Program-made: the position numbers and the translations under genes
Shown here: positions 22,936-31,867 of the stretch, piece after piece
Layout of the letters: the number at the start of each line of letters is the position of its first letter
How positions within the stretch are numbered: the stretch's first letter is position 1
Assembly (NCBI GenBank): GCA_017305715.1
Contig: JAFKKG010000012.1
Location: forward strand, 1 to 64,000
Reading direction: 5' to 3'
Length of the DNA stretch: 64,000 nt
Origin: Hyphomicrobiales bacterium
Lineage (GTDB): Bacteria; Pseudomonadota; Alphaproteobacteria; Rhizobiales; Xanthobacteraceae
The notes under the pieces: model-generated
Database searches by the model: none
Told to the model about the DNA's origin: nothing
What the model saw: the letters and a program-made list of their open reading frames with translations, nothing else

Positions 22936-24510
22936 TTGGCCAAGAGAGCTGAGAAGAAAACCGTGAAGCGCGCTGCGCAAAAGACGCAAGCAAAGAAAGC
23001 GACGAAAAAAGCCGCTGTCCGCGCCGGCAAGACCGCGAAGGCGGCCGGCAAGAGCGGAAAAGCCAGAACCACATCGCGCAAGCCGGCGGTGCCCAAGGGG
23101 CCGGTCTGGCAATGGTCGGCGCTGGAGACCGCGGCCGCGATCCGGTCCGGCGCGATTTCTTCGCTCGAGGTGACCGAGGCCCACATCGCGCGGATGCATG
23201 CGGTCAATCCAAAACTCAACGCTGTCGTCGTCGATCTCTCGGACGACGCGCGCAAGGCCGCCAGGGCGGCGGACCAGGCGCGGGCCAAAGGCACCGAGCT
23301 CGGCCTCTTGCACGGCGTGCCGATCACGATCAAGGAAAACGTCGACTACGAGGGCAGGCCCAATCCCAATGGCGTGCCGGCGCAGATGAACATCATCGCG
23401 CCCTCGGACGCACCGGTCGTGCGCAATCTCCGGAAGGCCGGCGCTGTTGTGCTGGGCCTGACCAATACGCCGGAATTCTCGTTCCGCGGCTTTACCGACA
23501 ATCCGCTGCATGGGCTGACGCTCAATCCGTGGGACCCCGAGATCACCTGCGGCGGATCATCGGGCGGCGCCGGCTCGGCGGTCGCGGCCGGCATCGGCAC
23601 GATCGCGCATGGCAACGATATCGGCGGCTCGCTGCGCTGGCCGGCGCATTGCAACGGCATCGCCACCATCAAGCCGACGCAGGGCCGTGTTCCCGCCTTC
23701 AATCAGAGCGCGGCGGCCGAGCGGCCGATGCTCGCCCATCTGATGTCGGCGCAGGGACCGCTGGCGCGCAGCGTCGGCGACGTCAGACTGGGGCTCGAGG
23801 TGATGTGCCAGCGCGATCCGCGCGATCCCTGGTGGGTGCCGGCCCCCTTGGACGGTCCGAAACCGAAAGGGCCGATCAAGGTCGCGCTGGCAAAGCTGCC
23901 CGCCGACATGAACGTCGATCCATCGGTGCGCGCGGCGCTCCGGCAGGCGGCCGACCATCTCGCGCGCGCCGGCTATCGCGTCAGCGAAGTCGAGGTGCCC
24001 GATATCAACGGCGTCTGGCAGACCTGGTGCGACATCATCGTCAATGAAGTCGCGGTGCTGCAGGAAGCCGCGATGCTGGCGGTGACGTCGCCCGATTTCC
24101 ACATCGCCTGGGGCGGCATCCGGGCAAAGGCGAACACGCTCGATCTGGCGGGCTGGATGCGTGCGACGGCGGCGCGCAGCGGCCATATCCGCGCCTGGCA
24201 GGCCTTCTTCGAGGATCATCCCATCGTGCTGGCGCCGACGAGCGTGATGCCGACACCCGGGCCGCGCGCGGACACGACCAGCCTGGAGCGGGTCGCCGAG
24301 ATGTTCTGGAACGATCTGCGCTTCATTTCCGCGATCAATGTGTTGGGCCTGCCATCGGCAGTGGTGCCCGTCGCGCTGCACGAGGGCAAGCCGATCGGCG
24401 TGCAATTGATCGCGGGCCGCTATCGCGAGGACCTGGCGCTGGATGCGGCGTCCGCGATCGAGCAACGCGCCGGCGTGCTGGTGCAAAAATTATGGCAGCA
24501 GATGGCGTGA
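22936..24510 (+). CDS. Amidase-signature enzyme with histone-H1-like N-terminal tail
   Basis: 524 residues from a TTG at 22936 with GGAGGAG upstream. Residues 1-54 are almost all Lys, Ala, Arg and Thr (KKATKKAAVRAGKTAKAAGK), like bacterial H1/AlgP-type tails. From about 57 a full amidase-signature domain follows. The Ser-cisSer-Lys triad is K133 in ITIKENVD, S208/S209 in GGSSGGAGSA and S232 in DIGGSLRWP. It hydrolyses carboxylic amides, with substrate unknown. The basic tail is unusual for a cytosolic amidase and may bind nucleic acid or another polyanion. The MFS transporter gene follows after 122 bases. Confidence 0.9.
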   Translation: MAKRAEKKTVKRAAQKTQAKKATKKAAVRAGKTAKAAGKSGKARTTSRKPAVPKGPVWQWSALETAAAIRSGAISSLEVTEAHIARMHAVNPKLNAVVVDLSDDARKAARAADQARAKGTELGLLHGVPITIKENVDYEGRPNPNGVPAQMNIIAPSDAPVVRNLRKAGAVVLGLTNTPEFSFRGFTDNPLHGLTLNPWDPEITCGGSSGGAGSAVAAGIGTIAHGNDIGGSLRWPAHCNGIATIKPTQGRVPAFNQSAAAERPMLAHLMSAQGPLARSVGDVRLGLEVMCQRDPRDPWWVPAPLDGPKPKGPIKVALAKLPADMNVDPSVRAALRQAADHLARAGYRVSEVEVPDINGVWQTWCDIIVNEVAVLQEAAMLAVTSPDFHIAWGGIRAKANTLDLAGWMRATAARSGHIRAWQAFFEDHPIVLAPTSVMPTPGPRADTTSLERVAEMFWNDLRFISAINVLGLPSAVVPVALHEGKPIGVQLIAGRYREDLALDAASAIEQRAGVLVQKLWQQMA

Positions 24511-24600
24511 GCGGACGCTGATTGCTCCGAGGGAGGCGGTGACAAGTTCACGCCTACCTCCACATTTGCATGCCCAATATCGCGCCAACGTGGCTTGACC

Positions 24601-24619
24601 TCTAGGCAATTGACCTAGA
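24601..24619. promoter_or_regulatory. Candidate operator TCTAGG-N7-CCTAGA before the MFS gene
   Basis: A near-perfect 19-bp palindrome (24601-24619) with an AATT centre, ending 13 bases before the GTG start at 24633. Confidence 0.4.
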
Positions 24620-24632
24620 AGTTGCCCGCGCC

Positions 24633-25868
24633 GTGGTCATTTCTTCTGAATTCATCCGAGACTCCGAACTGTTCGTTCCCGACTCGCGCCGAGCCTGGGC
24701 CCGGCTTGCCGTGGCCGTGCTGATCGGCTCGCTCGGCAGCGTCGGCATGTGGTCGGTGGTGGTCGCGCTGCCGGTGGTGCAGCAGGACTTTGCCGCCGCC
24801 CGAGGCACGGCGTCGCTGGCCTTCACCATGGTCATGCTCGGTTTCGGTCTGGGCCAGGTGATCACCGGCAAGATCTCCGACCGCTTCGGCATCGTCGCCG
24901 CGATCGGGATTGGCATCGGTATTTTGGGTCTCGGCTATATCGTCGCCGGAATGTCGTGGTCGATTTGGCCGTACATCATCATGCATTTTGCCATCGGGCT
25001 TTCTTCGGCGGCGACGTTCGGCCCGCTGATGGCGGAAGCTTCGCACTGGTTCGAGCGCTACCGCGGGCTCGCGGTGGCGGTCGCCGCCAGCGGCAACTAC
25101 ATCGGCGGCACGATCTGGCCGCCGCTGGTGAACTGGGGCATACAGACCTATGGCTGGCGCACCACCCATATCGCCGTCGGCATCTTCACCGCGGTAGCGA
25201 TGACGCTGGCGCTGTTCGGCCTGCGGCTCTTGATGGGGGCCGCGACGCGCCGCAGTCACGTCAACGCGCCGCCGCCGCGTATCGACCTGAAGCTGTCGAC
25301 CAATGCGCTCACCATCATCCTGGGGCTTGCCAGCTTCTCCTGCTGCGTGGCGATGTCGATGCCGCAGGTGCATATCGTTGCCTATTGCAACGATCTCGGC
25401 TATGGCGTGGCGCGCGGCGCCGAAATGCTGTCGCTGATGCTGGGCCTCGGCATCATCAGCCGCATCGGCTCGGGGTTTCTCGCCGACAAGATCGGCGGCA
25501 TCCCGACGTTGCTGATCGGTTCGATCGCGCAAGGCACCGCGCTGCTATTCTATCTGTTCTTCGACGGCCTGACCTCGCTCTTCCTCATCTCGGCGATGTT
25601 CGGGCTGTTCCAGGGCGGCATCGTGCCGAGCTACGCGATCATCGTCCGCGAGACGATGCCGGCTTCCGAAGCCGCGACGCGGGTCGGCATCGTGCTCCTG
25701 GCTTCCGTGTTCGGCATGTCGTTCGGCGGCTGGATCTCGGGCGTGATCTTCGACGCCACCGGCTCCTACGCCGCGGCGTTCACCAATGGCGGCGGCTGGA
25801 ATCTGGTCAACGTCACCATCATGGTGCTGCTGTTGCTGCGCGCGCGGCAGCGGATGGCGATGGCGTGA
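24633..25868 (+). CDS. Major facilitator superfamily transporter
   Basis: 411 residues from a GTG at 24633. Twelve hydrophobic segments in two sets of six with a polar central loop (about 200-225, ATRRSHVNAPPPRIDLK). The loop between helices 2 and 3 has GQVITGKISDRFG, the MFS motif A. The N-terminal pattern (VVALPVVQQDFAAARG) recalls monocarboxylate/oxalate-formate type carriers. Substrate unknown. Following the amidase, it may import an amide or a carboxylate. It converges with the formamidase gene. Confidence 0.85.
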   Translation: MVISSEFIRDSELFVPDSRRAWARLAVAVLIGSLGSVGMWSVVVALPVVQQDFAAARGTASLAFTMVMLGFGLGQVITGKISDRFGIVAAIGIGIGILGLGYIVAGMSWSIWPYIIMHFAIGLSSAATFGPLMAEASHWFERYRGLAVAVAASGNYIGGTIWPPLVNWGIQTYGWRTTHIAVGIFTAVAMTLALFGLRLLMGAATRRSHVNAPPPRIDLKLSTNALTIILGLASFSCCVAMSMPQVHIVAYCNDLGYGVARGAEMLSLMLGLGIISRIGSGFLADKIGGIPTLLIGSIAQGTALLFYLFFDGLTSLFLISAMFGLFQGGIVPSYAIIVRETMPASEAATRVGIVLLASVFGMSFGGWISGVIFDATGSYAAAFTNGGGWNLVNVTIMVLLLLRARQRMAMA

Positions 25869-25906
25869 TTCTCGTTATCCGCTTGCCGTGAACAGCGCAA
25901 AGCACC

Positions 25907-26845
25907 TTACAGGCACGATTTGGCGAGCAACATGTGGATGCCCTTGTTGCCATCCACGAGTTGGGTCACCCGCAAATTGCCCACCAGCGAGCACAACATA
26001 TAGGCTTCGTTGCGGGTGAGATTGGTCCGAGCGCAGACGTGCTTCACCATCTCCCGAACGGCCTGCCTGGCGGCGTCGTCGAGGTCCTCGTCGAGGCCGA
26101 TCGACATCAGATGCGTCGCACTCTCGGCGAACGGCCAGTCCAGTTCCATGTCCTTACGCACAGTGAGGCGAAAGCTGCCGGTGACGCCGGTCTCCAAAGC
26201 GGTGATGCACACTTCGCCGTCGCCCTGGACCGCATGGCCGTCGCCGGCGAAGAACAGAGCGCCCTCATTGAACACGGGCAGATACAGTGTGGTCCCGGCG
26301 CGCAGTTCCTTGTTGTCCATGTTGCCGCCGAAGGCGCGCGGCACCGGCGAGCCGACCCGGCCCCAGCCCGGCGGCGGCGCAGTCGCGATGATGCCGAAGA
26401 ACGGATCGATCGGAATTTCGGTGCCCCATGGCATGGTGCAGATATTGCGCTGACGATCGATCGTTGGATGGATGGTCTCGTAGTCGGTGAACTCGTTGGG
26501 CAGGGTGCCCAGCAAAGGCAGGATAGACACGAAGCCCCAGTCCTGCCGTACCTTCACGTCGAGGATATCGATCTGAAGGGCATCGCCGGGCCGCGCGCCT
26601 CGCACATAAACGGGTCCGGTGATGAAATGCGGACCCGGTCCAGGCGGTAATGTTTCGAGCGCTGCCAGATAGTCGGCACCGACCTTGCTTATGTCGTCGG
26701 GCAGGGTTTCCTTTCCACCTGCCGGGAAGCTGTGCAGCGTGACAATGTCGCCCGAATTAACTTCGAGCACCGGAGGCGTTGAACTATCAAGGTATCCCCA
26801 TACCATAACATCCGGCGTGGCTGGGAGTTCGTGACGTCGTGCCAT
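25907..26845 (-). CDS. Acetamidase/formamidase family protein (copy 1)
   Basis: 312 residues, the usual FmdA/AmdA length. Motifs: TGPVYVRGARPGDALQIDIL, GDGHAVQGDGEVC and the acid residues around FGGNMDNKELRAGT, which match the formamidase metal and active site. Releases ammonia and a carboxylate from short amides. It is divergent from a nitrate/taurine-type ABC operon that carries a second paralogue at 30530, with an orphan transposase-like gene in between. Confidence 0.85.
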   Translation of the reverse strand: MARRHELPATPDVMVWGYLDSSTPPVLEVNSGDIVTLHSFPAGGKETLPDDISKVGADYLAALETLPPGPGPHFITGPVYVRGARPGDALQIDILDVKVRQDWGFVSILPLLGTLPNEFTDYETIHPTIDRQRNICTMPWGTEIPIDPFFGIIATAPPPGWGRVGSPVPRAFGGNMDNKELRAGTTLYLPVFNEGALFFAGDGHAVQGDGEVCITALETGVTGSFRLTVRKDMELDWPFAESATHLMSIGLDEDLDDAARQAVREMVKHVCARTNLTRNEAYMLCSLVGNLRVTQLVDGNKGIHMLLAKSCL

Positions 26846-27054
26846 GAAAAATCACTCCAGAATCGGCAGAGCCGATCAACTCCATAGGGGCAAGCCGGCT
26901 CGTGATCCGGCGGTGACGTCAACAGATAGCACCGCGCCGTCACACGGTATTCTAGGAGGCCAATGGTATTGGCGCTATCATCGAGTTGGATGGGCAACCT
27001 TGTGCGCGTCGCGCCGGAACGCAAGCACAGGCCGCGCCGTCTGCCGTCGCACGC

Positions 27055-27459
27055 ATGGAGCATCCGATGAGACGTTCCCAATTCACCGACAATGAAATCC
27101 TGCATCTGTTGTACGAAGCCTCGACCGGCGTTTCCGTGGCGGAGATTTGCAGCACCGCGGGCATATCACTGCGAACCTACTATAGGTGGCGTAGCCGGTT
27201 CGGCGGTCTCAATGCGCCGGCGGTGATGCGGATGAAGGAACTGGCGGCGGAGAACGCCCGCCTGCGCGGTCTCGTCAGCAACCTGTTCGAGCGTCTGCGC
27301 GATCCGTCCGACAACCCGTCGCCGTCACCAGCCGCGCCGGCGAACGGCTCAACTGGCGACAACACCGAGCGCAAGCGGGAGCAGGCCATCCGCAGCGCGG
27401 CGAAAAAATGCGGTGGCGCGGTGACCGGCCGTTTCGCTTCGTTGCGGGTCCATCCCTGA
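27055..27459 (+). CDS. Orphan IS3-type OrfA-like helix-turn-helix protein
   Basis: 134 residues from ATG 27055 (an ATG at 27067 is also possible). Residues about 6-55 (RRSQFTDNEILHLLYEASTG and AEICSTAGISLRTYYRWRSR) form the HTH of IS3-family OrfA, with a following leucine zipper-like AAENARLRGLV. The rest (SDNPSPSPAAPANGSTGD onward) has no transposase similarity that I can see. No OrfB, no terminal inverted repeats and no frameshift window were found. Either a remnant or a domesticated DNA-binding protein. Confidence 0.6.
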   Translation: MEHPMRRSQFTDNEILHLLYEASTGVSVAEICSTAGISLRTYYRWRSRFGGLNAPAVMRMKELAAENARLRGLVSNLFERLRDPSDNPSPSPAAPANGSTGDNTERKREQAIRSAAKKCGGAVTGRFASLRVHP

Positions 27460-27794
27460 ACGCTCGCGCGTCATCGAATCGTTCCGATCGATGCGCGGAC
27501 AAGTTGAAAATCTCCGAGGCTGCGCGATGATGTTTCTTTGGGCGGCCATAATGTCAAAAGTGACATAATGAGATCCGGCATGCCGCCGGATTGTTCATCG
27601 AGGCGCTTGCGCAAGCACACAAGTCACGAAACACGTTCAGCTCGCGGATCATTGTGTCACAGGTTGTGACGCAATGACTTGCGCTGATAAGATCAGAGCA
27701 ATGGCTGTCGCTTCTTTCAACTTGCTGCGCTTTTGATCGGCGGATTACTCTGCTGCATCCACTGCCGATTTATTTTCGCCAGGAGTTCAGAGCC
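27460..27794. promoter_or_regulatory. Control region of the amide-uptake operon with two long palindromes
   Basis: Palindrome 1 is 27547-27570 (CATAATGTCA-AAAG-TGACATAATG, 9 of 10 pairs). Palindrome 2 is 27651-27675 (ATTGTGTCACA-GGT-TGTGACGCAAT, 10 of 11 pairs), about 120 bases before the binding-protein start. Both contain inward-facing TGTCA half-sites. No other gene is seen in this 335-base region. Confidence 0.6.
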
Positions 27795-28823
27795 ATGACC
27801 GACTATCACCGCCGTCTCGTCACCAGCCGTCGCCGCTTCCTGACGAATGCGGCGGCCATCGCGGGTGGTATCGGCGCTACTTCCTTGATCGGTCCGAGAA
27901 GCTCAGAGGCGCAGACGTTGAAGACCGTGCGCTTCAGCGAAGCGGTGCATAACCTCGGCTACATCAATCTCTATGTCGGCATGCATGCCGGCATCTTCAA
28001 AAAGAACGGGCTCGACATGAAGGTGAGCGCCGCCGGCGGCGACACCCAGACTTTCGCGGCCGTGCTCGGCGGATCGGCGGACTTCGCAATAGGTGATGCG
28101 ACGATGGCGCAAATCTCGCGTGAGAATGGCGGTCCCGGTGTTGTTGTCGGAACCGTCGTGCAGCGCGCGCATTATTTCGGCGTGTCCAAGACGCTGCAGC
28201 CGATCACCGATCCGAAAGCCTTCAAGGGATTGAAGATCGTCACTTCGCCCGAACCGAACACAAATTACAGCGTTGCCAAACGGCTGCTCGAAAAGGCGGG
28301 ACTCAAAGTCGGCGTCGATGCCACCATCGTTCCGGTGAATCCAGGTACCGAAATCGCAGCCATGCTGGCCGGCCAGGCGGATATCGCCATCGCCTATCAG
28401 CCGAGCGTGGCCGCGGCCGAAGCGCAGGGTGCCAAGGTGGTGTTTGATTTCTCCACCTATATCGGTCCGTTCTGCAACACCGGCATCATGGTACTGCCCT
28501 CCACGATCCAGAAAGACCCGGCAATGGTACAGGCGCTGGTCACCTCGTTCGAAGAGGCCTCGCGCAAGACCTATGCCGACCCGGCCTTCTCCAAGGAAGT
28601 CGCGCGCAAGGAGTTTCCGGATCTGCCGGGTGACGTCGTCGACAAGGCGATCGATGCAGAACTCAAATTCCTGATTCCCGCGCAGTCCGTGGTGACCAAA
28701 CCGGATCAGTGGAAGAACCTGATGGAGATGCAGGTCTATCTGGGCAACGCCAAGGGCAGCATCCCGTTCGACCAGATAATCGACAATTCGTTCGCGGACA
28801 AGGCGGTCGCCAGCCTCAAATGA
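27795..28823 (+). CDS. Tat-exported ABC transporter substrate-binding protein (NMT1/SsuA-like)
   Basis: 342 residues. The twin-arginine motif SRRRFLTN (about 11-18) precedes a hydrophobic signal. The mature domain is a two-lobed periplasmic binding protein of the nitrate/taurine/NMT1 class: GYINLYVGMHAGIFKKNGLD, VLGGSADFAIGDAT and FKGLKIVTSP. It would capture a small organic ligand, most plausibly an amide or amide-like compound given the formamidase at the end of the operon. Its stop overlaps the ATG of the ATPase gene. Confidence 0.88.
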   Translation: MTDYHRRLVTSRRRFLTNAAAIAGGIGATSLIGPRSSEAQTLKTVRFSEAVHNLGYINLYVGMHAGIFKKNGLDMKVSAAGGDTQTFAAVLGGSADFAIGDATMAQISRENGGPGVVVGTVVQRAHYFGVSKTLQPITDPKAFKGLKIVTSPEPNTNYSVAKRLLEKAGLKVGVDATIVPVNPGTEIAAMLAGQADIAIAYQPSVAAAEAQGAKVVFDFSTYIGPFCNTGIMVLPSTIQKDPAMVQALVTSFEEASRKTYADPAFSKEVARKEFPDLPGDVVDKAIDAELKFLIPAQSVVTKPDQWKNLMEMQVYLGNAKGSIPFDQIIDNSFADKAVASLK

Positions 28824-29647
28824 CGGGAGCTCGCGTTCACGAGTCCGTTGATTCAGATATGGTCATCGGCAGCGCTTCAACCCCGCCGCTGGTGGTGGAG
28901 CATGTTGCAAAGAGTTACGAGGTCAACGGGCGCATCTCGCCTGTCATAGGTGACCTCAGTCTGACGCTGCGCGAGGGAGAGATCGTCAGTATTGTCGGGC
29001 CATCCGGCTGCGGCAAGACCACGCTGCTCAACACGCTCTGCGGGTTGCTGACGCCGGATTCCGGACGGATTCGCTGGCACGGCCGCGAAGTATCCGGACA
29101 GCCGCAGAATGTCGGCTACATGCTTCAGAAGGATCTGCTGCTGCCATGGCGGACGGCGCTCGGCAACACCATGCTGGGGCTCGAAATCCGTGGCGTCGCT
29201 CCGAGCGAAGCCCAGGACCGCAGCCATGCCATGCTGGATCAGCTTGGGCTGCACGGGTTTGCCGATCATTACCCCTCGACCCTTTCGGGCGGCATGCGGC
29301 AGCGGGTCGCGCTCGCCCGCACGCTGGTTCACGAGCCCGAAGTACTGCTGCTGGACGAGCCGTTTGCCGCGCTGGACTTCCAGAGCAAGCTGTTGATCGA
29401 GAGCGACACCGCGGCGCTGGTGCGGAAAAGCAGACGTTCCATGCTGCTGATCACCCACGATATCGAAGAGGCGGTCTCGCTGGCCGATCGCGTTATCGTG
29501 CTGTCGAAGCGGCCGACCCGCGTCAAGGCGGTCTACGACATCGCCCTTGGCGCTGAGCGCACCGACATGATCGGGTTGCGCCAAAGCCCGGAGTTCAGTC
29601 AATATGTCCGCCGCATCTGGGCCGATCTCGACGTGGTCCTGCAATGA
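28820..29647 (+). CDS. ABC transporter ATP-binding protein (nitrate/taurine type)
   Basis: 275 residues from ATG 28820, overlapping the stop of the binding protein by four bases (ATGA). Walker A GPSGCGKTT (about 58-66), Q-loop LQKDLLLPWRT, signature LSGGMRQRVALAR, Walker B VLLLDEPFAALD and switch His in LLITHDIEEA are all present. The LLPWRT and DFQSK segments are typical of the SsuB/TauB group. Drives uptake with the next permease, whose start again overlaps by ATGA. Confidence 0.92.
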   Translation: MTGARVHESVDSDMVIGSASTPPLVVEHVAKSYEVNGRISPVIGDLSLTLREGEIVSIVGPSGCGKTTLLNTLCGLLTPDSGRIRWHGREVSGQPQNVGYMLQKDLLLPWRTALGNTMLGLEIRGVAPSEAQDRSHAMLDQLGLHGFADHYPSTLSGGMRQRVALARTLVHEPEVLLLDEPFAALDFQSKLLIESDTAALVRKSRRSMLLITHDIEEAVSLADRVIVLSKRPTRVKAVYDIALGAERTDMIGLRQSPEFSQYVRRIWADLDVVLQ

Positions 29648-30492
29648 CGGCGGAAGCGGACACTGGAATGGTGCGCTCTACGGATTCGTCCGGACCGCTG
29701 CCGGCCACGGTCGCCAAGCGGCGATGGAAAAAGCTGCGTTCGACCGCCATCGTGCTCGCGACGCAGGTTGCAATTCTCGTCGCGTTTCTCGGCTTCTGGG
29801 ATTACATGACGTCGAACGACCGCGCGGCCGCCTTCATGTTCGGGTCGCCGACGGCGATTGCAGGGTTCCTGGTCCAGATGGCGCGCGACGGCAGTCTGTG
29901 GCGCGACCTTTATGTGACCGGGAGCGAGACCCTGCTCGGGTTCTTTGCTGGCAACTTGGTCGGTACCGTGATCGGCCTGTCGCTGTGGTACTCGCGGTTC
30001 GTGTCCCGCGTCGTCGAACCCTTTGTGATCGCGCTCGGCTCTATTCCCATTATCGCGCTGGCGCCGATCATCATCATCTGGTTCGGCACCGGACTGATCT
30101 CGAAAGTAGCGATGTCGACCTTGTCGGTGGTCATCGTGGCCCTGGTGACATCCTACAAAGGCGCGCTCGGCGTCGATCCGGACCAGATCAACCTGATGCG
30201 GACGCTGGGGGCATCGAAGTTCCAGATCTTCCGCAAGCTGGTGGTGCCCGCCTCGCTCACCGACATCTTCGCCGGACTGAAGCTCACGGTCGGCTTCGCG
30301 CTGATCGGCGCCATCGTCGGCGAGTTCATGTCGTCATCGGAAGGGCTCGGCCACGCCATCTTCAAGGCGGGCTCGCTTTACATCATTCCGAAGGTATTCG
30401 CCGCGCTGGTGGCGACGATCGCGCTGGCGCTGGTGCTGACCTTCATCGTCGGCAAGATCGAACGGCTGCTGATGCCGTGGCGCCGCCTGTGA
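29644..30492 (+). CDS. ABC transporter permease (nitrate/taurine type)
   Basis: 282 residues. Six hydrophobic segments of the BPD-transport family, with the EAA-like cytosolic loop near INLMRTLGASKFQIFRKLVVPASL (Gly at the conserved place) that docks on the ATPase. The start at 29644 overlaps the ATPase stop. It completes a three-gene importer followed after about 37 bases by a formamidase paralogue. Confidence 0.9.
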   Translation: MTAEADTGMVRSTDSSGPLPATVAKRRWKKLRSTAIVLATQVAILVAFLGFWDYMTSNDRAAAFMFGSPTAIAGFLVQMARDGSLWRDLYVTGSETLLGFFAGNLVGTVIGLSLWYSRFVSRVVEPFVIALGSIPIIALAPIIIIWFGTGLISKVAMSTLSVVIVALVTSYKGALGVDPDQINLMRTLGASKFQIFRKLVVPASLTDIFAGLKLTVGFALIGAIVGEFMSSSEGLGHAIFKAGSLYIIPKVFAALVATIALALVLTFIVGKIERLLMPWRRL

Positions 30493-30529
30493 TTTCCGTA
30501 ACGCTCGTTCAAATAGCCCGGGAGTGAAT

Positions 30530-31453
30530 ATGTCCAAGCGCATCAGCAAGGCCAACAACATCAAATATGCTCTGTCCGGCGACGAGAAGTACATCGCCAG
30601 CGTCGAACCCGGTGAAACCTTCGTGGTGGAATGTGCGATCAATGCCAATGACGGCACTATCCGTCATCTCGGGCAGCAACTGACCGCGGCCGACGTCACT
30701 TTGCCCTTCGTCAATGGCGCGACCGGGCCGATCGAGGTTCGGGGATCGAAAGTCGGCGACATGCTGAAGGTCGAAATCGTCAACATGGAACTCGACAGGC
30801 TCGGATTCACCGCGCTGTGGCCCGGCATCGGCATGTTCCCTGACTGGGTCCGGCGCAAGGAATTCGGCATCCAGACCCGCGTGGTCGAGGTCAAGGACGG
30901 CCTCGTGCACTGGAACGAGCACCTCAAGCTGCCGATCAAGCCGATGATCGGTGTGCTCGGCGTCGCTCCGGTACATGGCGCCGTTCTGACCGTCGACAAT
31001 GGCCCGAACGGCGGCAATCTCGACGTGCAGGAAATCACCACCGGCAATACCGTGATGTTCCGCGTCAACAAGGACGGCACGCATCTGTTCATGGGCGATT
31101 GCCACGCCATCCAGGGCGATGGCGAGTGCAACGGGATGGGCGCTATCGAAATCGCCGCGACCCTGACGGTCAAAGTGTCGTTGGAGAAAGCCCCGGCGCG
31201 CCTCAATCACCCGCGTATCGAAACGCCAACCCACATCGGCACGCTCGGCTGCGCCCGGCCGCTCGAAGACGCCATGCGCATTGCATTCGAGGAAATGGTC
31301 TACTGGATGGAAGATGAATGGAAGATACCGGCCGCTGAAGGATACATGCTGCTCGGTCAGATCGCCGAAGCGCGTTGCACCCAGGTCGTCAATCCGAAAT
31401 ATACCTACATCTGCAAGGTCGATAAAAGCCTGCTCGCCAGATATTACGGGTGA
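30530..31453 (+). CDS. Acetamidase/formamidase family protein (copy 2)
   Basis: 307 residues from ATG 30530, preferred over a GTG two codons upstream because GGGAG then sits at a good distance. FmdA/AmdA motifs: TGPIEVRGSKVGDMLKVEIV, MGDCHAIQGDGECNGMG and VTLPFVNGATG. It differs strongly from copy 1 at 25907, so it is an old paralogue, not a recent duplication. Fourth gene of the ABC operon, so the importer probably supplies its substrate. Confidence 0.88.
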   Translation: MSKRISKANNIKYALSGDEKYIASVEPGETFVVECAINANDGTIRHLGQQLTAADVTLPFVNGATGPIEVRGSKVGDMLKVEIVNMELDRLGFTALWPGIGMFPDWVRRKEFGIQTRVVEVKDGLVHWNEHLKLPIKPMIGVLGVAPVHGAVLTVDNGPNGGNLDVQEITTGNTVMFRVNKDGTHLFMGDCHAIQGDGECNGMGAIEIAATLTVKVSLEKAPARLNHPRIETPTHIGTLGCARPLEDAMRIAFEEMVYWMEDEWKIPAAEGYMLLGQIAEARCTQVVNPKYTYICKVDKSLLARYYG

Positions 31454-31462
31454 GCCAGGCCG

Positions 31463-31867
31463 CTACACCGCCTGACCGGCCTTCAGCAGCGAGCAGCCCG
31501 TGATCTTCAAACTGCCGTCGGGCTGTTGCTCCAGCGTGTAGAGCGCCTCCCACGCCTCGCCATTGTCGTCGACGATATGGACGCGCTGGGCGATCTGGCC
31601 GCCCGCCGCGCGGGCTTCGCCGAACTCGAAACTCCTGTGGCGATAGACCGGCGGATAGGCTTGCTGCACCATCTGCAGGAAAATGTCCGCTTCCGGAAAG
31701 ATCTGCTTGATCGCCGGCGCGGCGTGCGAATAGGCAGCCGCGGCATCGCCGCGGCCGAAGGCCTGCTCCTGCGCGCGGATGACGCCTTGCGCGGCTGAAA
31801 CGTCGTCGGCGAGGGCGGGCGATCCCAATCCGATCAGGAAGGCCATGACAAGAACGAGAGCACGCAT
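31463..31867 (-). CDS. Secreted DUF4864 protein
   Basis: 134 residues. A signal peptide (MRALVLVMAFLIGLGSPALA) leads a single SnoaL/NTF2-like mature domain: VIRAQEQAFGRGDAAAAYSH, FPEADIFLQMVQQAYPPVYR and a terminal ITGCSLL. This is the DUF4864 pattern. Function unknown. Monocistronic and convergent with the formamidase copy 2 stop (9 bases apart). Confidence 0.8.
   Translation of the reverse strand: MRALVLVMAFLIGLGSPALADDVSAAQGVIRAQEQAFGRGDAAAAYSHAAPAIKQIFPEADIFLQMVQQAYPPVYRHRSFEFGEARAAGGQIAQRVHIVDDNGEAWEALYTLEQQPDGSLKITGCSLLKAGQAV

Noticed and set aside
24539-24551. GTGA-N5-TCAC after the amidase gene
   Set aside because: The spacer is 5, not 6, and it lies within an imperfect hairpin directly after a stop codon, so it fits a transcript end better than the Crp-like set.
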